Positions 1-10,192 of a stretch of 64,000 nucleotides of DNA are shown here, piece after piece. The DNA is from an uncultured Bacteroides sp. (GTDB lineage: Bacteria; Bacteroidota; Bacteroidia; Bacteroidales; Bacteroidaceae). The notes below the pieces were generated by a model. The model was not told the origin of the DNA and did no database searches. It saw nothing but the letters and a program-made list of their open reading frames with translations. Each line of letters starts with the position of its first letter. The first letter of the stretch is position 1. The position numbers and the translations under genes are program-made. The DNA lies in NCBI RefSeq assembly GCF_963677945.1, contig NZ_OY782578.1, forward strand, positions 4,121,258-4,185,257, written 5' to 3'.

Positions 1-1
1 A

Positions 2-220
2 AAAGCTAACCAGAATTTCCTTGAACTACAGGCACAATTGGAAGGTACAGAAAATCGTATTGCAGTAGAACGCGGACGTTTCAACGAATTAGCAAAAGAG
101 TATAACGCTTATATCCGCAAATTCCCAAGAAATATGTTTGCTGGAATGTTTGGCTTTGAAAAAAGACCATATTTTGAAGCAGAAGCTGGCTCAGAAAAAG
201 CTCCGGCAGTAGAGTTCTGA
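2..220 (+). CDS. LemA family protein, C-terminal fragment (5' end outside window)
   Basis: The reading frame is open from base 2 to the TGA at 218-220 and encodes the last 72 residues of a LemA-type protein. LemA proteins have one N-terminal membrane helix followed by a cytoplasmic helical bundle. Only the last part is here, including the family's characteristic run ENRIAVERGRFNELAKEYN and the conserved IRKFPRNMFAGMFGF segment. The acidic tail after it is variable in the family. The function of LemA is not well established. The gene ends just before the promoter of purM and so probably belongs to an upstream transcript. Confidence 0.85.
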   Translation, partial: KANQNFLELQAQLEGTENRIAVERGRFNELAKEYNAYIRKFPRNMFAGMFGFEKRPYFEAEAGSEKAPAVEF

Positions 221-228
221 TACAAAGA

Positions 229-260
229 TTTGTCTACAAGAAAAAAATACAGTACTTTTG
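229..260 (+). promoter_or_regulatory. Bacteroides-type promoter for purM-prfA-pyrF
   Basis: TTTG at 229-232 and TACTTTTG at 253-260 are separated by 20 bp. This fits the Bacteroidota primary sigma pattern TTTG-N19-21-TAnnTTTG. The start of transcription is expected near 267, about 30 nt before the purM ATG. Confidence 0.7.
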
Positions 261-295
261 CACGCTGTATACAAAATCCTTTTATATAACTACAA

Positions 296-1462
296 ATGAG
301 TAATCAACGATACATGCAGCGTGGCGTTTCTGCATCAAAAGAAGATGTGCATAACGCTATAAAGAACATCGACAAGGGAATCTTCCCTAAAGCTTTCTGT
401 AAAATTATTCCTGATATCTTGGGAGGTGATCCTGAATATTGTAACATTATGCATGCCGACGGTGCTGGAACAAAATCAAGTCTGGCATATCTTTACTGGA
501 AAGAAACTGGCGATGTTTCTGTGTGGAAAGGCATTGCACAGGATGCGTTGATTATGAATATTGACGATTTACTTTGCGTTGGCGCAGTAGACAATATTCT
601 TGTATCTTCTACTATCGGTCGTAACAAATTACTGATCCCGGGAGAAGTTATCTCTGCTATCATCAATGGAACAGATGAGTTACTTGCCGAACTTCGAGAA
701 ATGGGTGTGGGTGTTTATGCTACTGGCGGTGAAACAGCCGATGTTGGCGATTTGGTTCGTACTATCATCGTGGATAGTACAGTAACTTGCCGCATGAAGC
801 GCAGTGACGTAATCGACAATGCTAATATCCGTCCAGGAGACGTTATTGTAGGACTTGCTTCTTACGGACAAGCTACATACGAGAAAGAATACAACGGAGG
901 TATGGGAAGTAATGGACTTACTTCTGCCCGCCATGATGTATTTGCCAAATATCTTGCAGAAAAATATCCTGAAAGCTATGATGCCGGCGTTCCTGAAGAT
1001 CTTGTTTATTCTGGAAATTTAAAGCTTACTGATCCGATTGAAGGTATCAGCCTTGATGCAGGAAAGATGGTTCTCTCTCCTACCCGTACATATGCTCCGG
1101 TTGTAAAGAAGCTGCTTGATGCTCTTCGTCCTGAAATCCATGGTATGGTTCATTGTTCCGGCGGTGCACAAACAAAAGTACTTCACTTTGTGGATAATGT
1201 AAGAATTATAAAAGACAATCTCTTCCCAGTACCTCCATTGTTTAAGACTATTAAAGAGCAATCAGGCACAGATTGGAGTGAAATGTACAAGGTGTTTAAT
1301 ATGGGCCATCGCCTGGAAGTATATCTTTCACCTGAACATGCAGAAGAAGTTATTGCTATTTCAAAGTCATTCGGAATTCAATCGCAAATCGTTGGACGCA
1401 TTGAAGAATCTGATAAAAAAGAGCTGATTATTAAAAGTGAATTCGGAGAGTTCAGATATTAA
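296..1462 (+). CDS. purM: Phosphoribosylformylglycinamidine cyclo-ligase (AIR synthase) family
   Basis: A 388-residue protein of the PurM/AIR synthase family. PurM closes the imidazole ring of formylglycinamidine ribonucleotide using ATP, the fifth step of purine synthesis in the cytoplasm. Visible family marks are the N-terminal ADGAGTKSSLAY segment, the NIDDLLCVGA metal/ATP-binding stretch near residue 90, GGETADVGD near residue 143, and a C-terminal HCSGGAQTK segment. Bacteroidota carry this longer, divergent form of about 388 residues rather than the roughly 345 of E. coli PurM. It is followed after 3 nt by prfA, so the two are co-transcribed. The start at 296 is the first ATG after the promoter. 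Confidence 0.88.
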   Translation: MSNQRYMQRGVSASKEDVHNAIKNIDKGIFPKAFCKIIPDILGGDPEYCNIMHADGAGTKSSLAYLYWKETGDVSVWKGIAQDALIMNIDDLLCVGAVDNILVSSTIGRNKLLIPGEVISAIINGTDELLAELREMGVGVYATGGETADVGDLVRTIIVDSTVTCRMKRSDVIDNANIRPGDVIVGLASYGQATYEKEYNGGMGSNGLTSARHDVFAKYLAEKYPESYDAGVPEDLVYSGNLKLTDPIEGISLDAGKMVLSPTRTYAPVVKKLLDALRPEIHGMVHCSGGAQTKVLHFVDNVRIIKDNLFPVPPLFKTIKEQSGTDWSEMYKVFNMGHRLEVYLSPEHAEEVIAISKSFGIQSQIVGRIEESDKKELIIKSEFGEFRY

Positions 1463-1465
1463 ATT

Positions 1466-2581
1466 ATGGCAGAATATAACAATACAATATTAGACAAGCT
1501 TGAAGGCTTGGTAAGCCGCTTTGAAGAAATCTCGACCCTGATTACCGACCCTGATGTAATTTCAGATATGAAGCGTTACGTGAAACTAACCAAGGAATAC
1601 AAAGAACTGGAGAATATCATGAACGCCCGCAAAGAGTATATACAAATGCTCGATGGAGTTGAGGAAGCCAAAGTAATTCTGGATACTGAACAAGATCAGG
1701 AAATGCGTGAAATGGCAAGAGAAGAATTAAATGCCTGCCAATCCCGCATTCCGGAACTGGAAGAGGAAATAAAACTCCTCCTTGTTCCTGCCGATCCTCA
1801 GGATGGTAAGAATGCTATTGTTGAAATTCGTGGTGGAACTGGTGGAGACGAAGCTGCTATCTTTGCCGGAGACTTATTTCGTATGTATTTGAAATACTGC
1901 GAAAACAAAGGATGGAAAGTAGAAATAACAAGTACCAGTGAAGGAACATCCGGAGGATTCAAGGAAGTTGTCTTTACCGTAAGCGGTGAAAACGTATACG
2001 GAACTTTGAAATATGAATCGGGCGTACACCGTGTGCAGAGAGTTCCCGCCACTGAAACTCAAGGGCGTGTTCACACATCGGCTTCTTCCGTAGCTGTACT
2101 TCCGGAAGCTGAAGAATTTGATGTAGAAATCAACGAAGGCGAAATTAAATGGGATACATTCCGTTCGGGTGGTGCTGGTGGTCAGAACGTAAACAAAGTA
2201 GAATCAGGTGTTCGTTTGCGTTATATCTGGAAGAATCCGAACACGGGTATTGCAGAAGAAATTCGAATAGAATGTACTGAAACCCGTGACCAACCAAAGA
2301 ATAAAGAAAGAGCACTTACACGACTTCGTTCTTTTATTTACGACAAAGAACATCAGAAATATCTGGATGATATTGCGTCAAAGCGCAAAACGATGGTTTC
2401 TACAGGTGACCGTTCGGCTAAAATCCGTACCTACAACTATCCGCAGGGGCGTATCACCGATCACCGCATAAACTATACTATCTATAACCTTTCTGCCTTT
2501 ATGGACGGAGACATTCAAGATTGCATCGACCGCCTGATTGTAGCGGAAAATGCGGAACGAATGAAAGAAAGTGAATTATAA
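1466..2581 (+). CDS. prfA: Peptide chain release factor 1
   Basis: A 371-residue class I release factor that recognises UAA and UAG in the ribosomal A site and triggers release of the finished protein. The catalytic GGQ motif lies in RSGGAGGQNVNK near residue 240 and contacts the peptidyl-transferase centre. The segment EIRGGTGGDEAAIFAGDLFRMY and the C-terminal RIRTYN-type region are typical of RF1. The length matches the family (about 360-370). It starts 3 nt after purM and ends 13 nt before the first codon of pyrF. The glutamine of GGQ is normally methylated by PrmC, which is not in this window. Confidence 0.96.
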   Translation: MAEYNNTILDKLEGLVSRFEEISTLITDPDVISDMKRYVKLTKEYKELENIMNARKEYIQMLDGVEEAKVILDTEQDQEMREMAREELNACQSRIPELEEEIKLLLVPADPQDGKNAIVEIRGGTGGDEAAIFAGDLFRMYLKYCENKGWKVEITSTSEGTSGGFKEVVFTVSGENVYGTLKYESGVHRVQRVPATETQGRVHTSASSVAVLPEAEEFDVEINEGEIKWDTFRSGGAGGQNVNKVESGVRLRYIWKNPNTGIAEEIRIECTETRDQPKNKERALTRLRSFIYDKEHQKYLDDIASKRKTMVSTGDRSAKIRTYNYPQGRITDHRINYTIYNLSAFMDGDIQDCIDRLIVAENAERMKESEL

Positions 2582-2594
2582 AATTGATTTTCCA

Positions 2595-3418
2595 ATGAAT
2601 AAACAACAATTATTTGAAATATAAAACGCAAAAAATCATTCCTTTGCGTTGGCCTTGATACTGATATCAAGAAAATTCCGGCACATTTACTGAAAGAAGA
2701 GGATCCGATCTTTGCATTCAATAAAGCAATCATTGATGCTACTGCCGATTTATGTATCGCCTATAAACCGAACCTTGCCTTTTATGAAAGTATGGGTGTA
2801 AAGGGTTGGATAGCTTTTGAAAAGACTGTAAATTACATCAAAGAGAATTATCCTGATCAGTTTATTATTGCCGATGCTAAACGTGGCGATATTGGTAACA
2901 CCAGTGAAATGTATGCTCGTTCTTTCTTTGATGAACTAAATATTGATTCAGTTACTGTTGCTCCTTATATGGGTGAAGACAGTGTAAAACCATTCCTTAT
3001 TTATCCTGAGAAATGGGTTATCCTGCTTGCATTAACTTCCAATAAAGGATCACATGATTTCCAACTGACAGAAGATGTCAATGGAGAACGTTTATTCGAA
3101 AAAGTCTTAAAGACTTCTCAACAATGGGCTTCTGACGAACAAATGATGTATGTAGTTGGAGCTACTCAAGGAAAGATGTTCCTGGACATTCGTAAACATG
3201 TACCAAATCACTTCCTGCTTGTTCCGGGAGTAGGTGCACAAGGAGGTTCTCTTGAAGAAGTCTGTAAATATGGTATGAATAAAATGTGTGGATTAATTGT
3301 AAATTCTTCACGTGGTATTATTTATGCTGATAAAACTGAAAAATTTGCAGAAGAAGCAAGAAAGGCAGCTAAAGCTGTTCAGACTGAAATGGAAGAGCAA
3401 TTAAAAGCTATTCTATAA
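2595..3418 (+). CDS. pyrF: Orotidine-5'-phosphate decarboxylase, with an apparent 1-nt frameshift after codon 8
   Basis: PyrF decarboxylates OMP to UMP, the last step of de novo pyrimidine synthesis. The expected start is the ATG at 2595 (MNKQQLFE), which runs into TAA at 2622. The rest of the protein continues in another frame from about 2618 ([19 protein letters not shown]). Restoring one A in the GAAAT at 2616-2620 would join the two. The catalytic segment [12 protein letters not shown] and the C-terminal phosphate-binding region ([21 protein letters not shown]) are intact. Without the repair, translation could only start at the ATG at 2792 and would lose about 65 residues, including the CVGLDTD motif. 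The length after repair (about 274) matches the long PyrF group. The change could be a homopolymer sequencing error, a true mutation, or ribosomal slippage. Confidence 0.85.
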
Positions 3419-3426
3419 AAATACAC

Positions 3427-4653
3427 ATGACAAACGAACGAAAGATAGTCAACGACCCGGTTTTCGGATTTATCAATATTCCGGGTGGCTTATTATATAA
3501 TATAATCAGCCATCCATTATTATACCGGTTAACCCGTATAAAACAGATGGGGCTATCTTCGGTTGTTTATCCTGGTGCACAGCACACTCGTTTTCAACAT
3601 TCCCTGGGAGCTTTTCATCTAATGAGTGAAGCTATCGCTCAACTTCGGAATAAAGGAAATGAAATTACTCAGGAGGAATCTGATGGAGTACTGGCTGCCA
3701 TTTTACTACACGATATTGGGCACGGTCCGTTTTCTCATGTCTTGGAAGATACAATTGTAAAAGGAATCTCACATGAAGAAATATCTCTTCTTTTTATGGA
3801 GAAGATGAATAAAGGGATGAATGGACAACTCGATCTGGCAATCAGCATCTTCAAAGACGAGTATCATAAAAAGTTTCTTCATCAGCTGGTAAGCGGTCAG
3901 TTAGACATGGACCGTCTCGACTACTTACGACGAGATAGCTTTTATACCGGAGTTATCGAAGGAAATATTGGTTCTGCACGAATTATAAAAATGCTCGATG
4001 TAAAAGATGATCATCTGGTTGTAGAATCAAAAGGCATTTATTCAATCGAAAACTTTCTTACCGCCAGAAGGCTAATGTATTGGCAGGTATACCTGCACAA
4101 AACATCTGTGGCGTATGAACAAATGCTAATAAATTCTCTTTTACGTGCAAAAGAGTTAGCAAGTAAAGGAGTAGAATTGTTTGCATCACCTGCCCTTCGC
4201 TTTTTTCTTTATAACAACATAGACTCAAAAGAATTTTATAGAAATTCAACTTGCCTGGAAAACTTCGGGCAACTTGATGATAATGATATATGGACTGCAC
4301 TAAAAGTATGGAGTAATCATTCCGATAAAGTACTTTCTACTTTAAGCCACGGCTTAATTAACCGGAACATCTTTAAAGTTGAGATTTCTTCAGATCCGGT
4401 TAGCGAAGAAAGAATGGAAAGTTTAGTCGATAAAATTAGCCGGTCAGTCCAAATTAACAAAGAAGACGCTGTTTATTTAATTTCCACTTCAAGCATAGAA
4501 AAAAACATGTACGATCCTGCCGATGATAGTATTGATATTATCTATAAGGACGGTACAATAAAGAATATAGCTGAAGCATCAGATATGCTAAACATTTCGC
4601 TGCTTTCAAAGAAAGTAAAGAAATACTACCTTTGTTATCAGCGTTTAGCTTAA
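3427..4653 (+). CDS. HD-domain phosphohydrolase (dNTPase-like)
   Basis: A 408-residue member of the HD superfamily of metal-dependent phosphohydrolases. The metal-binding motifs are clear: H in QHTRFQHSLGAFHL near residue 60, and the HD pair in LLHDIGHGPFSHVLED near residue 97. A further conserved DRLDYLRRDSFYTG segment lies near residue 163. Close relatives in this subfamily act on dNTPs, but the substrate cannot be read from the sequence. It follows pyrF by 8 nt and is probably read from the same transcript. Codon use looks like its neighbours. Confidence 0.85.
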   Translation: MTNERKIVNDPVFGFINIPGGLLYNIISHPLLYRLTRIKQMGLSSVVYPGAQHTRFQHSLGAFHLMSEAIAQLRNKGNEITQEESDGVLAAILLHDIGHGPFSHVLEDTIVKGISHEEISLLFMEKMNKGMNGQLDLAISIFKDEYHKKFLHQLVSGQLDMDRLDYLRRDSFYTGVIEGNIGSARIIKMLDVKDDHLVVESKGIYSIENFLTARRLMYWQVYLHKTSVAYEQMLINSLLRAKELASKGVELFASPALRFFLYNNIDSKEFYRNSTCLENFGQLDDNDIWTALKVWSNHSDKVLSTLSHGLINRNIFKVEISSDPVSEERMESLVDKISRSVQINKEDAVYLISTSSIEKNMYDPADDSIDIIYKDGTIKNIAEASDMLNISLLSKKVKKYYLCYQRLA

Positions 4654-4792
4654 AAAAGAACTAAATATTTAGCCAACTGTACGGAAATCTAAAAAAAAAA
4701 CACGAACTTTGCGCCCCAATGGTCATATACATAGGAATGTAATCTCCATTTTACAATATTGAAAAATACTAGAATCAATCAACAATAAAAAC

Positions 4793-5833
4793 ATGGAATT
4801 TTCGGCTAAGCAAATTGCAGAATTTATTCAGGGAGAAATAATAGGAGATGAGAACGCTAGTGTTCATACCTTTGCTAAAATAGAAGAAGGTGTGCCTGGA
4901 GCTATTTCATTCCTTTCCAATCCAAAATATACTCATTACATATATAACACACAATCAAGCATTGTATTAGTTAATAAGGATTTCACTGCCGAGCATGAAA
5001 TCAAGACTACTATTATAAAAGTAGAGAATGCCTATGAAAGTCTGGCAAAACTGCTTAACTTATATGAAATGAGCAAACCTAAAAAAGTGGGTATTGATCC
5101 GCTGGCTTTCATTTCTCCTACCGCCAAAATAGGTAAAGACGTATATATTGCACCGTTTGCATGTGTTGAAGACAATGCCGAAGTAGGTGATAATACAATA
5201 CTTCATCCTCACGTAACAATTGGAAGCGATGCTAAAGTGGGAAACAACTGTATCTTATATCCACATGCAACTATCTATCATGACTGCCGTGTAGGCAACA
5301 ATTGCATTTTGCATGCAGGAAGTGTAATTGGAGCTGACGGATTTGGATTCGCTCCTACTCCTGAAGGATATTCCAAAATACCTCAGATAGGTATCGTTGT
5401 TCTGGAAGATGATGTAGAAATTGGTGCTAATACTTGTGTAGACAGAGCAACTATGGGAGCTACAATTATACATAAAGGAGTAAAACTGGATAATTTGGTT
5501 CAGATTGCTCATAACGACAAAATTGGTTCTCACACAGTAATGGCTGCTCAAGCTGGTGTTGCTGGTTCAACTCAAGTGGGAGAATGGTGTATGATTGGTG
5601 GTCAGGTTGGTTTAGCCGGACATATAAAAATTGGAGACAAGGTAGGTATGGCAGCGCAATCTGGAATTGCCGGCAATATTCCATCAAACACAAACGTAAT
5701 GGGAGCTCCAGCATTTGATGCAAAGAAATATTTCAAATCATCTGTTGTATTCAAAAAATTACCAGAAATGTATACTACTCTCAATAATTTAGAGAGAGAA
5801 TTTAATGAACTTAAGAAACAATTAAATAAGTAA
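4793..5833 (+). CDS. lpxD: UDP-3-O-acylglucosamine N-acyltransferase
   Basis: A 346-residue LpxD. It transfers a 3-hydroxyacyl chain from acyl-ACP to the 2-amino group of UDP-3-O-acylglucosamine, the third step of lipid A synthesis. The N-terminal domain (residues 1-100) is the uridine-binding LpxD domain. It is followed by a left-handed beta-helix of hexapeptide repeats (for example [14 protein letters not shown] and [14 protein letters not shown]). The probable catalytic histidine is in [10 protein letters not shown] near residue 239. A short helical tail ([15 protein letters not shown]) ends the protein, as in other LpxD trimers. It is the first gene of lpxD-lpxC/fabZ-lpxA, with a 3-nt gap to the next gene. 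Confidence 0.95.
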   Translation: MEFSAKQIAEFIQGEIIGDENASVHTFAKIEEGVPGAISFLSNPKYTHYIYNTQSSIVLVNKDFTAEHEIKTTIIKVENAYESLAKLLNLYEMSKPKKVGIDPLAFISPTAKIGKDVYIAPFACVEDNAEVGDNTILHPHVTIGSDAKVGNNCILYPHATIYHDCRVGNNCILHAGSVIGADGFGFAPTPEGYSKIPQIGIVVLEDDVEIGANTCVDRATMGATIIHKGVKLDNLVQIAHNDKIGSHTVMAAQAGVAGSTQVGEWCMIGGQVGLAGHIKIGDKVGMAAQSGIAGNIPSNTNVMGAPAFDAKKYFKSSVVFKKLPEMYTTLNNLEREFNELKKQLNK

Positions 5834-5836
5834 CCA

Positions 5837-7222
5837 ATGTTGAAACAAAAGACTCTAAAAGATAGCTTTTCACTAAGAGGAAAAGGTCTTCACACTGGAC
5901 TAGATCTTACTGTAACTTTCAATCCTGCTCCGGATAATCACGGATACAAGATTCAAAGAATTGATCTGGAAGAACAACCTATTATAGATGCAGTAGCAGA
6001 TAATGTTATAGAAACGACTCGTGGCACTGTTCTCGCAAAAAGCGGAGTTAAAGTTAGTACGGTAGAACATGGAATGGCTGCTCTTTATGCTGCAGGAATA
6101 GACAACTGTTTGATACAGGTTAACGGACCTGAATTCCCAATTCTTGACGGTAGCGCCATATCCTATGTAGAAGAAATTGAGAAAGTTGGTATTGTTGAAC
6201 AAGCGGCTGTTAAAGATTTCTATATTATCAAGCATAAGATTGAGTTTAAAGACGAAGAAACTGGTTCTTCTATAATGGTACTTCCTGATGAAGATTTCAG
6301 CGTAAATGTTCTAATATCATATGATTCTAAGATTATACCTAACCAGTATGCTACATTAGATAGTATGAACGATTTCTCAAAAGAGATTGCTGCAAGCAGA
6401 ACTTTTGTTTTTGTTCGTGAAATTGAACCTTTACTTTCTGCAGGTCTTATTAAAGGAGGCGATTTAGATAACGCAATTGTAATTTACGAACGTCAGGTTT
6501 CGCAGGAAAAGCTTGATGCACTGGCTGATGTTATGAAAGTGCCTCACAAAGATGCAAATCAATTGGGATATATCAATCATAAACCATTGGTATGGGATAA
6601 TGAACCAGCTCGTCACAAGTTACTCGACATCATTGGCGACTTGGCTTTAATTGGAAAACCAATCAAAGGCCGTATTATTGCTACTCGTCCAGGACATACA
6701 ATTAATAATAAGTTTGCCCGTCAGATGAGAAAAGAAATCAGAAAGCACGAAATACAAGCTCCTTCTTATAGTTGCAATGAAGTACCTGTTATGGATGTAA
6801 ACCGTATCCGTGAACTGTTGCCTCACCGTTATCCATTCCTTTTGGTTGATAAGATTATTGAAATAGGTCCAAACCACATTGTAGGAGTAAAGAATGTTAC
6901 AGTAAACGAACCATTCTTCCAGGGACATTTCCCACAAGAACCGGTTATGCCAGGAGTATTGCTGGTAGAAGCAATGGCACAGACCGGAGGATTACTTGTA
7001 CTCAACTCTGTTGATGAACCTGAAAGATATTCTACTTACTTTATGAAGATTGATGGAGTTAAATTCCGTCAGAAAGTAGTACCTGGAGATACACTTATCT
7101 TCAAACTGGAACTGTTAGCACCAATTCGCCGTGGCATATCAACAATGAAAGGATATGTATTTGTTGGTGAAACAGTGGCTTGTGAAGCAGAATTTATGGC
7201 TCAAATAGTTAAGAACAAATAA
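5837..7222 (+). CDS. lpxC: Bifunctional LpxC deacetylase / FabZ dehydratase fusion
   Basis: A 461-residue fusion. Residues 1-300 are LpxC, the zinc deacetylase that commits UDP-3-O-acyl-GlcNAc to lipid A synthesis. Its zinc histidine is in [16 protein letters not shown] near residue 77, and [20 protein letters not shown] carries other conserved residues. Residues 320-461 are FabZ, the 3-hydroxyacyl-ACP dehydratase of fatty acid synthesis, with the hot-dog-fold motif [11 protein letters not shown], the catalytic His in [11 protein letters not shown] near residue 363, and the Glu in LLVEAMAQ. The fusion is typical of Bacteroidota. It puts in one polypeptide the two enzymes that compete for or supply 3-hydroxyacyl-ACP. 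It sits between lpxD and lpxA with gaps of 3 and 8 nt. Confidence 0.96.
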   Translation: MLKQKTLKDSFSLRGKGLHTGLDLTVTFNPAPDNHGYKIQRIDLEEQPIIDAVADNVIETTRGTVLAKSGVKVSTVEHGMAALYAAGIDNCLIQVNGPEFPILDGSAISYVEEIEKVGIVEQAAVKDFYIIKHKIEFKDEETGSSIMVLPDEDFSVNVLISYDSKIIPNQYATLDSMNDFSKEIAASRTFVFVREIEPLLSAGLIKGGDLDNAIVIYERQVSQEKLDALADVMKVPHKDANQLGYINHKPLVWDNEPARHKLLDIIGDLALIGKPIKGRIIATRPGHTINNKFARQMRKEIRKHEIQAPSYSCNEVPVMDVNRIRELLPHRYPFLLVDKIIEIGPNHIVGVKNVTVNEPFFQGHFPQEPVMPGVLLVEAMAQTGGLLVLNSVDEPERYSTYFMKIDGVKFRQKVVPGDTLIFKLELLAPIRRGISTMKGYVFVGETVACEAEFMAQIVKNK

Positions 7223-7230
7223 AATAACAA

Positions 7231-7998
7231 ATGATTAGTCCATTAGCATATATACATCCCGAAGCAACAATTGGAGAGAATGTAGAAATTGCACCTTTTG
7301 TTTATATTGATAAGAATGTTGTTATTGGTGATAATAACAACATTATGTCCAATGTAAGCATATTATACGGAGCACGCATTGGAAACGGAAATACTATTTT
7401 CCCTGGAGCAGTAATCGGTGCTGTGCCACAAGATTTAAAATATCAGGGAGAAGAAACTACTGCAGAAATAGGCGATAACAATACTATTCGTGAGAATGTA
7501 ACTGTTAACCGTGGAACTGCAGCCAAAGGAAAAACTGTTGTTGGAAGCAATAACCTTTTAATGGAAGGAGTACACGTAGCGCATGATGCAATAGTTGGTA
7601 GCAATTGTATTATTGGTAATTCCACAAAAATGGCCGGCGAAATTATCATAGACGATAATGCGATAGTCAGTGCCGCAGTATTGATGCATCAATTCTGCCG
7701 TGTAGGTAGTTATGTAATGCTTCAAGGTGGTTCACGTTTTAGCAAAGACATACCTCCGTACATTATTGCAGGACGAGATCCTATTGCTTATTGCGGGATT
7801 AATATTGTTGGTTTGCGCAGACATGGTTTCTCAAATGAATTGATTGAGAATATTCACAATGCATACCGCATTATCTACCAAAGCGGATTGAATGTTAGTG
7901 AAGCTTTGGAGAAAGTAAAAAAAGAAATTCCGTCAAGTCCGGAAATTGAATATATTATTGAGTTTGTTCAAAACTCAAAACGAGGAATAATAAGATAA
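7231..7998 (+). CDS. lpxA: Acyl-ACP--UDP-N-acetylglucosamine O-acyltransferase
   Basis: A 255-residue LpxA, which adds the first 3-hydroxyacyl chain to UDP-GlcNAc. Residues 1-190 are hexapeptide repeats forming the left-handed beta-helix. The catalytic histidine is in GVHVAHDAIVGSN near residue 116, and the conserved QVGGFSRF-like stretch appears here as MLQGGSRFSKDIPPYIIA. The C-terminal helical domain (GLRRHGFSNELIENIHNAYRIIY) is typical. The length matches the family. It is the last gene of the lipid A operon and is followed by a strong terminator. Confidence 0.96.
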   Translation: MISPLAYIHPEATIGENVEIAPFVYIDKNVVIGDNNNIMSNVSILYGARIGNGNTIFPGAVIGAVPQDLKYQGEETTAEIGDNNTIRENVTVNRGTAAKGKTVVGSNNLLMEGVHVAHDAIVGSNCIIGNSTKMAGEIIIDDNAIVSAAVLMHQFCRVGSYVMLQGGSRFSKDIPPYIIAGRDPIAYCGINIVGLRRHGFSNELIENIHNAYRIIYQSGLNVSEALEKVKKEIPSSPEIEYIIEFVQNSKRGIIR

Positions 7999-8029
7999 AC
8001 GTTGCTATAGTAAGGTTTATATTCAGCAG

Positions 8030-8077
8030 AAAAGGGAAGATCATCGAATTGATGGTTCTTCCCTTTTACTTTTTTTA
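8030..8077 (+). terminator. Rho-independent terminator after lpxA
   Basis: AAAAGGGAAGATCATC at 8030-8045 pairs with GATGGTTCTTCCCTTTT at 8051-8067 with one bulge. A run of seven T follows at 8071-8077. It closes the lipid A operon. Confidence 0.8.
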
Positions 8078-8153
8078 TAAACGAATAGAACTTAATTATT
8101 GTACATTTTGAGATTTTTACTACTTTTACGCCATCAATAAATTTAAAAAGAAT

Positions 8154-8714
8154 ATGGTATACAGATTCACAATCATATCTGATGAAGTTGATGATTTTGT
8201 CAGAGAAATACAAATTGATTCAGAAGCAACCTTCCAGAATTTTCACGAGGCAATTCTGAAATCAGTTGACTATTCAAATGATCAAATGACCTCTTTCTTT
8301 ATTTGTGATGAAGATTGGGAAAAAGAAAAAGAAATCACCCTCGAAGATATGGATAACAATTCCGAGGAGGATAGCTGGGTTATGAAAGACACACTATTAA
8401 GTGATTTAATTGAAGATGAAAAACAAAAGCTGATTTATGTTTTTGATTACATGACAGAACGTTCATTCTTCATTGAGTTATCGGAAATCATCACAGGAAA
8501 AGACTTGGACAAAGCTATTTGTTCCAAGAAATCGGGTATTGCGCCTAAACAAGTCATCGATTTTGAAGATATGGCAGCTACTAATACTACCATTGATTTA
8601 GATGAGAATTTCTATGGCGACGAAACATTTGATACTGAAGACTTTGACACAGAAGGATTCGATATCGACATTAACAGTATTGCTGATGATTCTTTAGAAA
8701 AAGGGAGCTTTTAA
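8154..8714 (+). CDS. Plasmid pRiA4b ORF-3-like protein
   Basis: A 186-residue acidic protein related to the pRiA4b ORF-3 / IS1096 passenger family. The N-terminal half has the family pattern: a beta-rich start ([18 protein letters not shown]), [14 protein letters not shown], then [16 protein letters not shown] and KLIYVFDY near residues 95-105. The last 40 residues are a run of Asp, Glu and Phe (for example [15 protein letters not shown]), low in complexity and probably disordered. The family's biochemical role is unknown. In Bacteroides it sits beside miaA and is a normal chromosomal gene, not a sign of a plasmid. Its stop overlaps the miaA start by 1 nt. Confidence 0.75.
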   Translation: MVYRFTIISDEVDDFVREIQIDSEATFQNFHEAILKSVDYSNDQMTSFFICDEDWEKEKEITLEDMDNNSEEDSWVMKDTLLSDLIEDEKQKLIYVFDYMTERSFFIELSEIITGKDLDKAICSKKSGIAPKQVIDFEDMAATNTTIDLDENFYGDETFDTEDFDTEGFDIDINSIADDSLEKGSF

Positions 8715-9619
8715 TGGCTAAAACCTTACTAGTTCTCATAGGGCCTACAGGTGTCGGAAAGACGGAGCTGAGTTTACGCTTGGCCGAAAATTTTGGTTCA
8801 CCAATTATTTCTTCCGATTCCCGACAGCTGTATGCCGATCTTAAAATAGGAACTGCTGCTCCTACTCCCGAACAACTTAATAAAGTTCCACATTACTTCG
8901 TAGGCACACTTAAACTCACTGATTACTACAGTGCCGCACAATACGAAGCAGAAGTATTAAAACTTCTGGAGAATCTTTTCCAATCCAAAGATGTTATTGT
9001 TATGACCGGCGGATCAATGATGTATATTGATGCTGTTTGTAAGGGCATTGATGATATACCTACTGTAGACAAGGAAACACGCGAACTGTTGATTCACAGA
9101 TATGAATCAGAAGGATTGGAACGTTTATGCAGTGAATTAAAGCTTCTCGACCCTGAATATTACAAGATGGTTGATCTGAAAAACCCCAAACGGGTTATTC
9201 ACGCGCTGGAGATTTGCTACATGACAGGAAAGACTTATACTTCTTTCCGCACTCGCTCTACCAGGGAAAGACCATTTCACATCCTTAAAATAGGACTAAC
9301 CCGAGATCGGGAAGAACTTTACGAACGAATTAACCGTCGTGTAGATATCATGATGGAAGATGGCCTGTTGGAAGAAGTAAAATCCGTTTACCCATATAAG
9401 CATCTTAACTCCCTTAATACGGTTGGTTACAAAGAGCTCTTTAACTATCTCGATGGTGTTTGGGATTTACCTTTCGCTATAGAAAAAATCAAGCAAAACT
9501 CACGTATCTATTCTCGCAAACAGATGACCTGGTTCAAAAGAGATAATGATATCACCTGGTTCCACCCTGATCAGGAAGAAGAGATAATGGATTATATAAA
9601 AAAGGTACTTAATGTTTAA
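8714..9619 (+). CDS. miaA: tRNA dimethylallyltransferase
   Basis: A 301-residue MiaA. It transfers a dimethylallyl group to N6 of A37 in tRNAs that read codons starting with U, which stabilises codon pairing. The P-loop [10 protein letters not shown] is at residues 8-17. [19 protein letters not shown] (substrate-binding aspartate and the DSRQ motif) and the [14 protein letters not shown] and KQMTWFKRD segments near the C-terminus are all family hallmarks. The TAATG overlap with the previous gene points to translational coupling. It converges with the DUF1648 gene, whose stop is 9 nt away. Confidence 0.96.
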   Translation: MAKTLLVLIGPTGVGKTELSLRLAENFGSPIISSDSRQLYADLKIGTAAPTPEQLNKVPHYFVGTLKLTDYYSAAQYEAEVLKLLENLFQSKDVIVMTGGSMMYIDAVCKGIDDIPTVDKETRELLIHRYESEGLERLCSELKLLDPEYYKMVDLKNPKRVIHALEICYMTGKTYTSFRTRSTRERPFHILKIGLTRDREELYERINRRVDIMMEDGLLEEVKSVYPYKHLNSLNTVGYKELFNYLDGVWDLPFAIEKIKQNSRIYSRKQMTWFKRDNDITWFHPDQEEEIMDYIKKVLNV

Positions 9620-9628
9620 CTGATAACA

Positions 9629-10183
9629 TTATCTATATTTTCTGGCCAGAATATTATAAATAACTGCAGAAAGTAATAGTAGTGCCACGATAATTACCAT
9701 CAGAATTTCAAATATTCCATTTCCTATTGAGAGAAAGAAATCGGAAAGACTGAATAACATATTAACGAGCAACATACCAACCAAAACATTCACTACCCGA
9801 AGGTAACGAACTATCAAGGCATACTGAATAAGCATATTTTCCTCAGTGATCTGCACAGGAAAACGAGACATTCTTGAAGGGAAGAATGATCTGTATCCAG
9901 TTAAAGCCATAACAAATGTTGCTATTCCAGCCAAAACAAGCAACGTATCTTTGCTTCCAATTCTGTCAGCTTTTCCATAAATATTAATATGAGTAGGAAT
10001 TACATCGGGGGCCTTATTATATAAAATAAAAGCGACCACCCATATTCCCAATAAAAGAAGCACGGCCATTGCCTCAAGAATCTTATCACCAAAAGCTCGT
10101 GGGACACGAACTTCAGGCAACTTTTGCCTTCTAACTGAAAAGAATTTAATCATAAAACTGCTTTTCTTACTAGAACAATCCAA
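9629..10183 (-). CDS. DUF1648 membrane protein
   Basis: A 184-residue integral membrane protein with four predicted hydrophobic segments, at roughly residues 35-55, 80-98, 125-145 and 155-178. The signature VIPTHINIYGKADRIGSK between the first two matches the DUF1648 motif (PxHxNxxGxxD), which is also seen in SdpI-type immunity proteins. No function is established here, and the remaining C-terminus does not clearly match SdpI. It lies downstream of the SPFH gene on the same strand, with a hairpin and a possible tiny ORF between them. Confidence 0.7.
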   Translation of the reverse strand: MDCSSKKSSFMIKFFSVRRQKLPEVRVPRAFGDKILEAMAVLLLLGIWVVAFILYNKAPDVIPTHINIYGKADRIGSKDTLLVLAGIATFVMALTGYRSFFPSRMSRFPVQITEENMLIQYALIVRYLRVVNVLVGMLLVNMLFSLSDFFLSIGNGIFEILMVIIVALLLLSAVIYNILARKYR

Positions 10184-10192
10184 TAAATAAAT

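Noticed and set aside
8154-8714. The pRiA4b ORF-3-like gene as a sign of an integrated plasmid
   Set aside because: It is translationally coupled to miaA and sits in a normal housekeeping region. The family name reflects where it was first seen.
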